A stretch of DNA of 33,350 nucleotides, from contig JAIRMT010000038.1 in NCBI GenBank assembly GCA_031258505.1, positions 1 to 33,350 on the forward strand, in the 5' to 3' direction. A program made the position numbers and the translations under genes. Within the stretch, counting starts at the first letter, position 1; every line of letters starts with the position of its first letter. A model generated the notes under the pieces. That model searched no databases and was not told where the DNA came from. It saw only the letters and a list, made by a program, of their open reading frames with translations. The stretch comes from Treponema sp. (lineage in GTDB: Bacteria; Spirochaetota; Spirochaetia; Treponematales; Breznakiellaceae). This document shows, piece by piece, positions 13,140-21,132 of this stretch.

Positions 13140-13481
13140 ATGGCTGGAGATTTCATTCCTCATCAGGACGGGGTTTTTGGGGAGTGGGCGAAGACGCTTT
13201 TGGCGTATATACCGCCCAAATTGACGGTTTTTAACATTCCGCAGACGGCGGGAATGTGGTTAGATTTGGGCGGGCAGACGCAATTTGATATGATAAACCT
13301 TGATGCGGGAAATTGGACTGATTATCCTAAAAAGTATAAAGTTAGTGTATCAAATGACGGTGTCAGTTTTACAGATATAGAAACTGACACCTCAGACATC
13401 GGGTTTGGACAGAAAGTTATCTTATACCCTGTAAGCTGTTCCAGTAATTCCCGGTACGGCTCCCTTCTGCCAGCGCGATGA
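13140..13481 (+). pseudogene. Chimeric fragment: N-terminus of a Treponema-type repeat family joined to part of a discoidin (F5/8C) domain
   Basis: The 113-residue frame starts MAGDFIPHQDGVFGEWAKTL and continues LLAYIPPKLTVFNIPQ. That resembles the start of the protein at 30908-31561 (WVKSLLAYVQVHLTAFNIQ). From about residue 38 it switches to MWLDLGGQTQFDMINLDAGN and KKYKVSVSNDGVSFTDIET, the first strands of an F5/8 type C carbohydrate-binding domain. The domain stops near residue 92, and the last residues look out of frame. On the opposite strand, 13417-13519 reads like a separate coding remnant (KLIALAEGSRTGNYWNSL). It is best seen as a gene broken by recombination next to the GH42 gene, or a very small surviving protein. 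Confidence 0.55.
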
Positions 13482-13519
13482 GTTTTTCCGTCCACAGTGT
13501 ATACTTCGACGCCTCTCCC

Positions 13520-15529
13520 TCAATATATATTTGTTTCTGAACGCAGAACTTTTACCTCAAAAGGCTCAAGGCTGATTTCGGGTTTGCCGGATTCCGCCTG
13601 AACCTGTCTTTTCTCGTTGGTAAAATTCGTAAGAAAGACAAAATTCTTTTTGCCGTCACTGCGGACTTGGGCAGTAACACCCTCCGGTAAGTCCTCAAAC
13701 AACGGCCGGATACCCGCCTCCATTGTCAGATGGCGGTAAAAGACATCAAGAAAATCCTCCCCAGTTCGCGCCGCGATGAAGTAAGCCTGTCCTTTCCCCC
13801 GTCGATGCACTGTCAATGCGGGACTTCCAGCATAAAAATCACTGCCATAAACCCCAAGAACCTCTGCGCCCTCTCCATGGACAAGTTCACAAAGATCAAA
13901 CGCCCGGTACGTTCTGCCATCCCACTTGATGGAGTTTGTTTCTCCAGGATACAGAGCGTCAATTTCCTCACACCAGATACCCAATGTCTTTTTAAGGGGT
14001 CCGGGAAAACCATCCAGAAAAGTCAGGGCGCTCTCGTTTACATAGCCGGTAACGTAGGTGGCAACGAAGATGCCGCCATTCTGGACAAACTCATCAATTC
14101 GTTCTGCTGTTCCTTCCCGTAACAAGTACAGCATTGGAGCAATCACCAGACGGTATTTTTCCAAGCTCTGCCGGGAATCAATAACATCCAGGGGAATACC
14201 CCGTTTCCAAAACGCGCGATAATGCTCAATCAGGGTTTCTCCATAGCCGGTTTTTTTCTGCAAAAAGCCCTTAGCGTCTTCCAAGGCCCAACGTACCTGA
14301 TAATCGTGGATTAACGCCGTTTCTACCGGCGTGTCCATCCCCACCAGATCATCAAGGTCCTTCAAACATTCCCCCAGCTCGGCGACTTCGCGGAAAACCC
14401 GGGTGTTTTCGCCGCCATAGTGATCGACTACCGCGCCGTGGTATTGCTCCGGTCCTCCACGGCTCTTGCGGAACTGGAAATACTGAACCGTGTCCGCGCC
14501 ATGGGCCAGGGCATGGAGGGACTGGAGCTTATGGAGTCCTGGCCGATGGAGCTTGGCTATGGGACGCCAGTTAGTAGCGGACGGGCAGGACTCTATCAAC
14601 ATGAAGGGTTTTCGTTTAAGGCCCCGCATCAGATCGTGGTAATATGAGGTTTCGAGGCCGATCTTGCTGTTGCCCTCCGCGCTGGTCCATTGGGGGTAGG
14701 AATCCCAGGAGGCCACATCAAGGACTTCGGCAAGACGGGCGTAATCTATTCCCGTATAAGCGGCCATAAGGTTCGTAGTACAGGGAATCTCTGGGGTAAT
14801 TTCTTTGAGGGGCGCCGTTTCATTCAGATAAAAATCAACAAACTGTTCGGTAGTAAAACGGCGCCAGTCCAGCCTAAGCCCGTTGTGGCCTGCGTTGCCA
14901 AGGCTGCTGGGACTTTCAACCTGATCCCAATCCGTGATCGTGGCGCTCCAAAAGGTAGCCCACCATGCTTCGTTCAGGGCGTCTAGGGTCTTGTACCTAT
15001 TTTTCAGATATGTACGAAATTCGGCCTGGCAGAGAGGACAATGACATTCCCCGGAATACTCGTTGGAGATGTGCCAAACCGCCAAGGCAGGATGATCCTT
15101 ATAACGTCGCGCTAACTGCTCGTTAATAGCCCTTGTTTTTTCCCGATAGACTGGGGAGGAAAGGCAATGGTTATGCCGTTCCCCGTGAACATTCCGTAAG
15201 CGGGACTCGTTTACCCGCAGCACCTCAGGATACTTCCTGCTCATCCATGCAGGCCGGGCGCCGGATGGCGTACCCATGACGGCGGCAATACCGTTCTCGG
15301 CCAGCATGTCCATCAGCTCATCAAGCCATGCAAAGTTGTACTGCCCTTCCTCTGGCTCAAGAGCCGTCCATGAGAACATCCCCAGGGTCAGGGTATTGAT
15401 TCCCGCTAGTTTGGCGAGCCGCATATCCTCCTTCCAGATCGTATCTTTCCACTTTATCCATTGGTCAGGGTTGTAATCGCCTCCATGCAAGATATGAGGC
15501 ATTTTTTTTACTATTGGCGGATACCGCAT
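13520..15529 (-). CDS. GH42 beta-galactosidase
   Basis: A 669-residue cytoplasmic enzyme (no signal peptide) of usual family length. The TIM barrel (about 1-390) holds the acid/base E157 in WHISNEYSG and the nucleophile E313 in FMLIESCPS. C122, C162, C164 and C167 match the zinc site of trimeric GH42 enzymes. A glutamine-amidotransferase-like trimerisation domain (about 395-600) and a small beta domain follow. It releases galactose from short beta-galactosides. AAAGGAG precedes the ATG. It diverges from a PocR/AraC regulator with the palindrome ATGTTG-GTAA-CAACAT between them, which suggests local control by sugar availability. No transporter gene is visible next to it. Confidence 0.93.
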   Translation of the reverse strand: MRYPPIVKKMPHILHGGDYNPDQWIKWKDTIWKEDMRLAKLAGINTLTLGMFSWTALEPEEGQYNFAWLDELMDMLAENGIAAVMGTPSGARPAWMSRKYPEVLRVNESRLRNVHGERHNHCLSSPVYREKTRAINEQLARRYKDHPALAVWHISNEYSGECHCPLCQAEFRTYLKNRYKTLDALNEAWWATFWSATITDWDQVESPSSLGNAGHNGLRLDWRRFTTEQFVDFYLNETAPLKEITPEIPCTTNLMAAYTGIDYARLAEVLDVASWDSYPQWTSAEGNSKIGLETSYYHDLMRGLKRKPFMLIESCPSATNWRPIAKLHRPGLHKLQSLHALAHGADTVQYFQFRKSRGGPEQYHGAVVDHYGGENTRVFREVAELGECLKDLDDLVGMDTPVETALIHDYQVRWALEDAKGFLQKKTGYGETLIEHYRAFWKRGIPLDVIDSRQSLEKYRLVIAPMLYLLREGTAERIDEFVQNGGIFVATYVTGYVNESALTFLDGFPGPLKKTLGIWCEEIDALYPGETNSIKWDGRTYRAFDLCELVHGEGAEVLGVYGSDFYAGSPALTVHRRGKGQAYFIAARTGEDFLDVFYRHLTMEAGIRPLFEDLPEGVTAQVRSDGKKNFVFLTNFTNEKRQVQAESGKPEISLEPFEVKVLRSETNIY

Positions 15530-15554
15530 AGTACACTCCTTTTTAGGTTAAGGT

Positions 15555-15570
15555 ATGTTGTTACCAACAT
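15555..15570. promoter_or_regulatory. Operator-like palindrome in the GH42/regulator intergenic region
   Basis: On the minus strand this is ATGTTG-GTAA-CAACAT, a perfect 6-bp inverted repeat with a 4-base centre. It lies about 26 bp before the GH42 start, between a possible promoter (TTGCAT-N18-TATCTT) and the ribosome binding site. A repressor there would block the GH42 transcript. AraC-type activators usually bind direct rather than inverted sites, so a LacI-type protein encoded elsewhere is also possible. Confidence 0.45.
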
Positions 15571-15691
15571 TCGTTTAAGATAAGAATGAATTCCGTTTCC
15601 ATGCAAGTCCATGACTTTTTACATAAAAATCTAGGACTATTCCATAACTTTCTTGTTTCCTTTGTACTTGAAAGATGGTATCATCCCTAGC

Positions 15692-16582
15692 ATGAAGGTG
15701 CTAGATGTCTTTTTGGAAGAAAAGGCTAAGAAGCTGATAAGCAGTTTTTCCCATTGTTTTAAGGTATGTATCTCTATCTTCTCTGCGGATGTACAGAAAA
15801 ACTTGACTCTGGGATTCAATCCGCTCTGTAATTATTGCACACTTGTCAGGGGAAAACTTCATTATGATCATTGTTGTATCCAGATGGACCATGAGATGTG
15901 TCTTCGTTCTACAAATAGTTTGGTTCCTTTGGTTTATCCCTGCCATGCTGGTCTTGTAGACGTGGCATTCCCCATTAAGCTCAATGATGAAGTCGTTGGG
16001 TATGCCATGATAGGTCAATTCAGAACTCGAAATACTATTCCTCCCACAATACTCCATGACTGGGGGAAAAACGGATTTGATCCGGCTGTTTTGAACAACG
16101 CCTTTACTGAACAACCGCTTCTTAATAAAACCTCACAGGATGGCATGATTAATCTTTTTTCCATGCTTTGTGATTATATTATTTGTAAGGGATATATCAG
16201 AACCTATCAACGTCAATTAGATATTACTGAGGAAGTCTTACGCTGGATTGAAAACCATATCTCAGCCCCTATGTTGTTCCGAGAACTAGCAGACCATTTA
16301 GGTTTTAGCCAATCAACAATATTAAACGCCCTTAATACAAAGCTGCATATAAGTTTCAAACAGCTTTGTATACTTAAAAAGATTGAACGATTTGAAAGTA
16401 TCGTAACCACAGACCCGCTCATCTCCATTGAAGAAGCGGCATTAAAAGTCGGTTATCATGATGTCTCATATTTTTCCCGCTTATATAAAAAGGTCCGTTC
16501 TACAACACCATCCTTATTTATCAAATCTATCAGTAGTGATGGAAAGCCCGCTCATATCAATGCGGTCAGCGTCCAGATATGA
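15692..16582 (+). CDS. PocR-domain sensor with AraC-type HTH (transcriptional regulator)
   Basis: A 296-residue protein from ATG 15692; the frame is open to a TTG at 15653 but with no better start signals. The N-terminal part (about 20-150) is a PocR-type ligand-binding domain with the expected cysteines and FNPLCNYC, then CHAGLVDVAFPI and GYAMIGQFR. The C-terminal part (about 190-285) is an AraC double HTH: FRELADHLGFSQSTILNALN and SIEEAALKVGYHDVSYFSRL. The middle links them. It diverges from the GH42 gene and is the obvious candidate to regulate it. Cells of this family often sense small carbon metabolites (established for PocR with propanediol); the ligand here is unknown. Confidence 0.85.
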   Translation: MKVLDVFLEEKAKKLISSFSHCFKVCISIFSADVQKNLTLGFNPLCNYCTLVRGKLHYDHCCIQMDHEMCLRSTNSLVPLVYPCHAGLVDVAFPIKLNDEVVGYAMIGQFRTRNTIPPTILHDWGKNGFDPAVLNNAFTEQPLLNKTSQDGMINLFSMLCDYIICKGYIRTYQRQLDITEEVLRWIENHISAPMLFRELADHLGFSQSTILNALNTKLHISFKQLCILKKIERFESIVTTDPLISIEEAALKVGYHDVSYFSRLYKKVRSTTPSLFIKSISSDGKPAHINAVSVQI

Positions 16583-16701
16583 TTTCGATGTTCCCGACGG
16601 AATCCCTCTTGTCAAAGTCAGCTTTCATAGACCTATCTCCTTTTCTTTGGTGGTGTGCTTAATGGTAATGGCGGCTTGAGCGCCCCATGCCGGATGAAAC
16701 G

Positions 16702-16752
16702 CTTGTTCGGAACCTTTGCCAGCGACTTGCTTTAGCGCGGTTTCCGAACAAG
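16702..16752. terminator. Hairpin between convergent regulator gene and oad operon
   Basis: Arms CTTGTTCGGAACC (16702-16714) and GGTTTCCGAACAAG (16739-16752) pair over 13 bp with one bulged T. It sits between the converging stops at 16582 and 16766. Only a short T-rich stretch (CTATTTTA) follows on the plus strand, so efficiency is uncertain. Confidence 0.4.
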
Positions 16753-16765
16753 GCTATTTTAGCAA

Positions 16766-18139
16766 TCAGCCATAGACGGCAATCATCACGCCTGCGGCAA
16801 TGGCAGTGCCAATGACGCCGGCCACGTTGGGACCCATTGCGTGCATCAGCAGGAAGTTGCCCGGATCGAACTCAAGGCCAACGCGATTCGAGACACGCGC
16901 CGCCATTGGAACTGCGGACACGCCGGCGGAACCAATGAGCGGGTTGATCTTTTCCTTGAGGAAGAGATTCATCAGCTTGGCAACGCAGACGCCCGTAGCG
17001 GTCGCTACACAAAAGGCGATAAGGCCGGTTGCCACAATGAGGAGCGACGAGGGGTTCAGGAACTTCTCCGGCGTCATCTGGCTGCCAACGCCCAGAGACA
17101 GCATGATCGACACGATGTTCATCAGCTCGTTCTGCACTGTCTTGGAAAGCCGCTCAACTATGCCGATTTCCTTGATGAAGTTACCAAACATGAGGCAGCC
17201 AATGAGCGGCGCTGATGGCGGTAATAACAAAATTGACAGCGCAAATACCACAAGCGGGAAGAACATCTTCTCGACCTTAGACACATTCCGCAACTGGCGC
17301 ATCTTGATCAGGCGCTCTTCCTGTGTTGTGAGCAGCTTCATGATAGGCGGCTGAATCAGCGGTACCAGCGCCATGTAGGAATAGGCCGCCACTGCCACAG
17401 TCGCCAGAAGGTGCGGAGCAAGTTTTGCCGCGATGTAGATCGTGGTGGGACCGTCGGCGCCGCCGATGATGGCAACCGCGCAAGCCTCTTTAAGGTTAAA
17501 GTTGACGCCGGGAATCGCGTTCATAGCGGTCAAGGCAAAGAGAGTGCCAAAGACGCCGAACTGGGATGCCGCGCCTAAAAGCGCTGTCTTAGGATTGGCG
17601 ATGAGCGGCCCGAAGTCGGTCATTGCTCCAATGCCCATGAAGATAAGCAGTGGGAAGAACTCGTTACCCACACCGCCGTCATAGATAATCTTGAGGAAAC
17701 CTGGGATGCCGTCTTCAGACTGCCACATGTGCGCCATGGGGATATTGACGAAGATCGTGCCAAAGCCAATGGGAATGAGCAAGATTGGCTCAAAGCCCTT
17801 GACCGCGCCCAAATACACGATGAGGAAACCCACCGCCAGCATGAGGAATTCCTGCCAGCCATACACAACGGTCGTGCCGCCGCCGGGGGTTTCCATTTCA
17901 TGGGCATCGGTGAAGAACGCGGCAAGACCAGTGGTCTCCGCGATGTTACGGGCAAAACTGCCAAAGGATATGGGCTTGATGTTCTCACTGCCCGGAATAA
18001 TCCCTTCGTTTGAAGTGGATGTTGCCGACGGCGCTACTTGCGCCACTACTCTCGGCATGAAGGTAAACACAAACGCTCCGATCAGAATAGCGAAGCATAT
18101 TTTCGTTACCCACACCGTGTCTCGTTTCTTGTTAAACAT
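16766..18139 (-). CDS. oadB: Oxaloacetate decarboxylase beta subunit (Na+ pump)
   Basis: A 457-residue integral membrane protein. After a cytoplasmic or signal-like start, many hydrophobic spans follow, with the beta-subunit signatures [30 protein letters not shown] and [20 protein letters not shown]. The conserved Asp in GGADGPT is the key residue of Na+ translocation in this family. It uses the carboxybiotin produced by the alpha subunit, releases CO2 and exports Na+. It is the last gene of oadG-oadA-oadB; the 75 bp before it contain a terminator-like hairpin, so it may be made at a lower level. The start region has only a weak AGGA ribosome binding site. The N-terminus (about residues 30-85) is longer than in classical OadB. 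Confidence 0.9.
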   Translation of the reverse strand: MFNKKRDTVWVTKICFAILIGAFVFTFMPRVVAQVAPSATSTSNEGIIPGSENIKPISFGSFARNIAETTGLAAFFTDAHEMETPGGGTTVVYGWQEFLMLAVGFLIVYLGAVKGFEPILLIPIGFGTIFVNIPMAHMWQSEDGIPGFLKIIYDGGVGNEFFPLLIFMGIGAMTDFGPLIANPKTALLGAASQFGVFGTLFALTAMNAIPGVNFNLKEACAVAIIGGADGPTTIYIAAKLAPHLLATVAVAAYSYMALVPLIQPPIMKLLTTQEERLIKMRQLRNVSKVEKMFFPLVVFALSILLLPPSAPLIGCLMFGNFIKEIGIVERLSKTVQNELMNIVSIMLSLGVGSQMTPEKFLNPSSLLIVATGLIAFCVATATGVCVAKLMNLFLKEKINPLIGSAGVSAVPMAARVSNRVGLEFDPGNFLLMHAMGPNVAGVIGTAIAAGVMIAVYG

Positions 18140-18159
18140 GGAATTGTCCTGTTGTTAAT

Positions 18160-18206
18160 GAAAAAGGTTGCCATTTTGTTTTACTACAAAACGAAACAGC
18201 AACCTT
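18160..18206 (-). terminator. Terminator-like hairpin between oadA and oadB
   Basis: On the minus strand GGTTGC...GCAACC pairs (AAGGTTGC at 18164-18171 with GCAACCTT at 18199-18206), extended inward by TTTTGT/ACAAAA pairing, and is followed by a U-run (bases 18165-18161). It lies inside the operon, so it probably attenuates rather than ends transcription, or stabilises the upstream oadA mRNA. Confidence 0.6.
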
Positions 18207-18214
18207 CTCGACCG

Positions 18215-20014
18215 CTAGTTGATTTCAGCGATCGGCTGTTGGGCCGCGATCTGCGTACCGGTGGGGACGAGGAAGCGCACCTTACCAGCAACAGTAGCTT
18301 TGATTTCCAGTTCCATCTTCATTGATTCGATAATGATGATGGTATCGCCGGAGACGACCTGGGCGCCTTCGCTGACTTGATGTTTAAGCAGGGTGCCGGC
18401 GACTGGCGCGGGAATGACCGTGCCGCCTGTGGGCGCGGCGGGCGCTGGAGCGGCGGGAGCCGGAGCAGCGGGAGCCGGAGCGACTGGCGCGGCTGATACC
18501 GTGAACTCGCCAGTGGCGGGTTTCACAATAACGTTATAGTCAGAGCCATTTACGTTCACCACATACTTTGCCGGTTCATTAGACGGCGCGGGTTTGGGAG
18601 CCGCAGGTGAAGCTGGCGGCGGTGAAGCTGGCGGCGCGGGAGGCTTCACTGCAAAGGAGGCGGAATCCACCGGCCCCTTTGCGCGATCCCTGAAAAAGTT
18701 CGGCGCAACCTTGGGGAACATCGCATAGGTAAGGACATCCTCAACGCTATTTGCGCCAACTGCCTTTGCCTCAGCCTCGATTTTGGCGAATTCGTTGGGG
18801 ATTGAGTCAGCCGGGCGCGCCGTAAGTACCGCGTCGTACTTGTTCTGGATAAGCGCCTTCTTCACCAGCTCAGGATTTGCGGGCGCGGCAAGCGCTCCGT
18901 AACGGCCGGTTACCAAGTCGGCAGTTTCCGACGTGATTTTCTCGTAGCGTCCGAACAGCACGTTAAACACGGCCTGAGTGCCTACGATTTGGCTGGTCGG
19001 GGTAACAAGTGGGATATAGCCACAGTCTTTCTGAACAGCCTGAATCTCCTTGAGTACCGCATCGATCTTGTCAGCAGCGCCCTGTTCCTTGAGCTGGTTT
19101 TCGAGGTTTGACAGCATACCGCCGGGAACCTGCGACGCGAGAATACGGGTATCAGCGCCGAGAAAGCTGGACTCGAACTTTGCGTAGTTCTTGCGGACAT
19201 TGCGGAAGTAGGCGGCGATTTCGAGCAGGGCGATAATATCAAGGCCCGTATCGTATTCCGTGCCTTTGAACGCCTCAACAATGGTTTCAGTGGGGCTGTG
19301 GCTGGTTCCCATGGACATTGACGAGATAGTCGTATCCAGCAGCTCTGCTCCGGCTTCAGCCGATTTCACCAGGCTTGCAACTGAAAGGCCGGTGGTCGCG
19401 TGGGTATGAATCTCTACTGGAATGTCAACTTCCGCCTTGATCGCCTTGACCAGGTCATAGGCTTCATAGGGCTTGAGCAAGCCGGACATATCCTTGATGC
19501 AGATGGAGTCCGCGCCAAAGTCGGCGTAGGACTTGGCAAGCTTGGCATAGATTTCCTTGGTGTGGTACGGCGTAGTCGCGTAGGAAATGGCCATCTGCAC
19601 GTGCTTACCAGTTTTTTTGGCAGCGTCAGCGGCGCGTTTGAGGTTACGCGGGTCATTACAGGCATCGAAGATGCGGAAGACGCCAACGCCGTTTTCAGCC
19701 GCCTTTTCAACGAATTTGTCTACGACATCGTCGGCATAGTGGCGATAGCCTAGCAGATTCTGCCCCCGCAGCAACATCATGATTGGGGTATGAGGCAGAG
19801 CAGCCTTGAGCTTCCGCAGGCGCTCCCACGGGTCTTCGTTGAGGAAGCGGATACACGAGTCAAAGGTTGCCCCGCCCCATGCTTCCAGCGCCCAGTACCC
19901 GATTTTGTCGAGCTTGTCGGCAATCGGGAGCATATCCGCCGTAACCATACGGGTAGCGAACAGTGATTGGTGCGCGTCCCGCAACACCAGATCGGTAAGT
20001 TGAACTTTAGCCAT
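18215..20014 (-). CDS. oadA: Oxaloacetate decarboxylase alpha subunit (carboxyltransferase with biotin domain)
   Basis: A 599-residue protein. Residues 1 to about 450 are the carboxyltransferase barrel of the PycB/OadA type: LRDAHQSLFATRM, LEAWGGATFD, the metal-binding HTHATTG and IKDMSGLLKPYEAYDLV. A Pro/Ala-rich flexible linker follows (about 455-525). The C-terminal biotinyl domain has IIESMKMELE, with the biotinylated K566. It transfers CO2 from oxaloacetate to its biotin and passes it to OadB. Pyruvate carboxylase subunit B is similar, but flanking oadG and oadB fix the assignment. A GGAG site lies before ATG 20014. The Ala/Pro linker codons are repetitive and could vary in length. Confidence 0.94.
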   Translation of the reverse strand: MAKVQLTDLVLRDAHQSLFATRMVTADMLPIADKLDKIGYWALEAWGGATFDSCIRFLNEDPWERLRKLKAALPHTPIMMLLRGQNLLGYRHYADDVVDKFVEKAAENGVGVFRIFDACNDPRNLKRAADAAKKTGKHVQMAISYATTPYHTKEIYAKLAKSYADFGADSICIKDMSGLLKPYEAYDLVKAIKAEVDIPVEIHTHATTGLSVASLVKSAEAGAELLDTTISSMSMGTSHSPTETIVEAFKGTEYDTGLDIIALLEIAAYFRNVRKNYAKFESSFLGADTRILASQVPGGMLSNLENQLKEQGAADKIDAVLKEIQAVQKDCGYIPLVTPTSQIVGTQAVFNVLFGRYEKITSETADLVTGRYGALAAPANPELVKKALIQNKYDAVLTARPADSIPNEFAKIEAEAKAVGANSVEDVLTYAMFPKVAPNFFRDRAKGPVDSASFAVKPPAPPASPPPASPAAPKPAPSNEPAKYVVNVNGSDYNVIVKPATGEFTVSAAPVAPAPAAPAPAAPAPAAPTGGTVIPAPVAGTLLKHQVSEGAQVVSGDTIIIIESMKMELEIKATVAGKVRFLVPTGTQIAAQQPIAEIN

Positions 20015-20033
20015 GTTTATCTCCTTAATAATG

Positions 20034-20309
20034 TTAGTTATGATTTTTTCGATAAGTGCTAACCGCAGCGCTGATAGCGGCGATTATTGCAGAATCTTGG
20101 TTGGCGACGACACTCGCCCCCACGACAGCAGGCACAGGCAGCGGCGCTTTCGGCTTTGCCGCTTCCGGTTCTTTATCCCAGCCTATAGCGTGCACAACCT
20201 TCCCCAAGCAAGTGATTGCCGCAATAAGAATGATCAGAAACCCGAATACCACGCCCATTCCCAGCAGGGTAAGCACCGTGCTCTGCTCAAACATCTCAGT
20301 AATGTTCAT
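20034..20309 (-). CDS. oadG: Oxaloacetate decarboxylase gamma subunit
   Basis: A 91-residue protein with one membrane span near the N-terminus (VLTLLGMGVVFGFLIILIAA), a polar Pro/Lys linker and a short C-terminal helix (DSAIIAAISAAVSTYRKNHN). This is the size and plan of OadG, which assembles the alpha and beta subunits and binds a zinc ion through C-terminal residues. It is first of the operon, 19 bp before oadA, and has a strong GGGGGA ribosome binding site. Sequence alone is short, so the call leans on operon position. Confidence 0.85.
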   Translation of the reverse strand: MNITEMFEQSTVLTLLGMGVVFGFLIILIAAITCLGKVVHAIGWDKEPEAAKPKAPLPVPAVVGASVVANQDSAIIAAISAAVSTYRKNHN

Positions 20310-20337
20310 AGATCCCCCTAAATAAGTAATTAAATGA

Positions 20338-20366
20338 AGTATGCAGAATCAATGGTTTTTTATCAA
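20338..20366 (-). promoter_or_regulatory. Promoter of oadGAB
   Basis: On the minus strand TTGATA (20361-20366) and CATACT (20338-20343) are 17 bases apart, and the -10 ends 28 bases before the oadG start. The leader is short and shows no riboswitch-like structure. Confidence 0.5.
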
Positions 20367-20523
20367 GCGCCATATTGAACAGCAGCAATTCAAAGTATCA
20401 CCTGTCAGGCTCATCTCCCAGACAAAAAGGATAAAAGCCTCCCCATTTTCATGGAGAAACCGGCACAAGGCGTACTTCAGCGCCATATAGAAATTGTCCC
20501 GCCGCCCGGCGCGTATACGGACT

Positions 20524-20757
20524 TTAACCATAGTTAAGAGATTCTCTTAACTATGGCTTAGAGACCATCTTAACTACGCTTAAGAGATGCTCTTAACTAC
20601 GCTTAAGAGACCATCTTAACTATGCTTAAGAGACGCTCTTAACTATGGTTAAGAGACGCTCTTAACTACGCTTAAGAAACAATCTTAACTATGGCTTAGA
20701 AAGAATCTTAACTATGGCTTAGAGAGAATCTTAAGAGATGCTCTTAACTATGCTTAA
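20524..20757. repeat. 23-bp tandem repeat array of palindromic units
   Basis: About nine units of 23 bp run from 20546, the clearest containing CTCTTAAC-TATG-GTTAAGAG as a perfect palindrome. Units differ mainly at two places: TAYG[GC] in the centre and a 3-4 base variable end (CCAT, TGCT, CGCT, AGAAT). One unit is shortened to 13 bp near 20730. The left end (20524-20557) is itself a long palindrome, CCATAGTTAAGAGA and its complement. It lies in the gap between divergent oadG and gltB and encodes no protein. Confidence 0.85.
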
Positions 20758-21070
20758 CCTACCGACGGCAGCGCCGTGAGCCTAAACACGGTTTCAGGTT
20801 GTTCCTCCCGTGTTGGTAATCCAGCATCGACTGGCGCTGAAAGAAAATACGCCGAAGGCGCTTTTCACGACAGCGGCGATGCTGCAGCGTTCATTGCGTC
20901 CGGGTCGCCTTGGAATCAGGCATTTGTTCGCGCTCCCGGCTAAACGTCTCTATGAGTCTCTTAAAGATTCCCTGTCCCATGCCTCTGGTTAGCATGAAAT
21001 CTCGATACTTTGAATTGCTGGTTGAACAGTCTGAAGGTTTTGCCGCGCTTGATTTGGGCGTTTGGGTCTG
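20758..21070. other. Intergenic stretch before the gltB promoter
   Basis: About 300 bp without a confident gene. A 55-codon frame from GTG 20776 to 20943 (RKYAEGAFHDSGDAAAFIAS) and a 26-codon frame from ATG 20994 (MKSRYFELLVEQSEGFAALD) both have protein-like composition and may be gene remnants. The 17-base word GATACTTTGAATTGCTG at 21003 also occurs inverted at about 20383-20399. Confidence 0.4.
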
Positions 21071-21099
21071 TTGAAAGGAGCGCGCGTAGCTTGTATGAT
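21071..21099 (+). promoter_or_regulatory. Promoter of gltBD
   Basis: TTGAAA (21071-21076) and TATGAT (21094-21099) are 17 bases apart. The expected start near 21106 leaves a short leader with AAGGAGAG at 21117-21124 before ATG 21133, which supports that start over the longer open frame beginning at 21010. Confidence 0.65.
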
Positions 21100-21132
21100 A
21101 ACAAGAATACTTTTATAAGGAGAGCTTATTTC

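Noticed and set aside
20349-20531. Minus-strand ORF of 60 codons upstream of oadG
   Set aside because: It overlaps the oad promoter and the first repeat palindrome, has no ribosome binding site and matches no family known to me.
21010-21132. Longer gltB start at 21010
   Set aside because: The extension would contain the promoter (21071-21099), and the best ribosome binding site is directly before ATG 21133. The homologous N-terminus also begins shortly before the catalytic cysteine.
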